The translations under genes and the position numbers were made by a program. The notes under the pieces are model-generated. The model was not told the DNA's origin. It ran no database searches and worked only from the letters and a program-made list of their open reading frames with translations. From Flavobacterium sp. SUN052 (GTDB lineage: Bacteria > Bacteroidota > Bacteroidia > Flavobacteriales > Flavobacteriaceae), in contig NZ_JAPQNS010000008.1 of NCBI RefSeq assembly GCF_028867935.1, positions 62,001 through 126,000 on the forward strand: a DNA stretch of 64,000 nt. Direction: 5' to 3'. Positions 63,831 to 64,000 of the stretch are shown here, piece after piece. Each line of letters starts with the position of its first letter. Within the stretch, counting starts at the first letter, position 1.

Positions 63831-64000
63831 CTATTGCGAACAGTGGATTGTCAGGTTTTGGGCAGCAACACCATCGAGCGTCACATCGGCTGGCGAGAAA
63901 CATGCCCCGTTTAGCGTCACGTTTTTCAGATGAATGTCTTCTGTACTGCTGCCGCCACTGTTCGTCAAGTAGCTGGGCTGGCTTTGTTTCCCGTGTACAG
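63831..64000 (-). CDS. C-terminal end of a beta-helix protein (partial)
   Basis: The minus strand is open from the right edge (first full codon 63998-63996) to a TAG at 63833-63831, about 55 codons. It encodes YLTNSGGSSTEDIHLKNVTL and ends AAQNLTIHCSQ. The alternating Asn/Val/Leu turns look like the last rungs of a parallel beta-helix, as in GH28 or pectate-lyase-like proteins. The gene begins outside the window and is convergent with the GH-A-like gene. Confidence 0.6.
   Translation of the reverse strand, partial: VHGKQSQPSYLTNSGGSSTEDIHLKNVTLNGACFSPADVTLDGVAAQNLTIHCSQ

Noticed and set aside
1..64000. CRISPR, tRNA, rRNA, insertion sequences, prophage
   Set aside because: No regularly spaced repeats, RNA gene signatures, transposase or phage-type proteins were seen.

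Overview
The window looks like a chromosomal polysaccharide-utilisation region of a Bacteroidota bacterium. It has three SusC/SusD pairs, two hybrid two-component (HTCS) sensor-regulators, six sulfatases and many secreted glycoside hydrolases, and essentially no Shine-Dalgarno sites. Gene style (HTCS, sulfatase and GH27 proteins, SSS transporter, DUF1080 and DUF4380 proteins) suggests Cytophagales, Spirosoma-like; this placement is inference. I saw no rRNA, tRNA, insertion sequence, phage gene or CRISPR array.

Layout. (1) 1-5937, plus strand: 3' end of a sulfatase, then SusC1/SusD1, closed by a perfect 25-bp inverted repeat. (2) 6061-22816, minus strand: a long run read from right to left: GH27, MFS transporter, tartrate/isopropylmalate-type dehydrogenase, cyclase-family hydrolase, DUF1537 acid-sugar kinase, Gfo/Idh/MocA oxidoreductase, sulfatase, GH27, HTCS1, sulfatase and a lipoprotein formylglycine-generating enzyme (FGE). 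(3) 23072-27132, plus strand: an unclassified large glycoside hydrolase and an SSS symporter, each preceded by the same 33-bp element (31/33 identical) at the same distance from a -7 box. (4) 27186-34224, minus strand: FdtA-like cupin, TonB-dependent receptor, two GH43 proteins and a sulfatase. (5) 34478-41682, plus strand: SusC2/SusD2 and two tandem-duplicated lipoprotein beta-helix proteins, closed by a perfect 36-bp inverted repeat. (6) 41772-47527, minus strand: a four-gene run with overlapping ends (GH43-like, beta-helix/GH43 fusion, beta-helix, DUF4380). (7) 47696-54228: a DUF1080 protein facing a sulfatase, then HTCS2. (8) 54451-63767, plus strand: SusC3/SusD3, sulfatase, double-propeller GH43 and a clan GH-A-like hydrolase. 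A minus-strand beta-helix protein starts beyond the right edge.

How it may work. SusC/D pairs would import glycan fragments. Secreted sulfatases, all with a Cys-type active site where it can be seen, would desulfate them, and the FGE can supply the formylglycine they need. GH27, GH43 and beta-helix enzymes would cut galactose-, arabinose- or uronate-like linkages. The MFS, dehydrogenase, kinase and oxidoreductase cassette looks built for a small acid sugar. The substrate cannot be named from sequence alone; a sulfated, galactose/arabinose-containing, possibly acidic polysaccharide fits.

The most unusual items are HTCS2, whose phospho-accepting His is Asn and receiver Asp is Glu while its sensor and DNA-binding parts look intact; direct repeats with 21-bp spacing between HTCS2 and SusC3; the duplicated operator of region 3; two very long perfect inverted repeats at convergent gene ends; and an exported FGE with its catalytic Cys pair.
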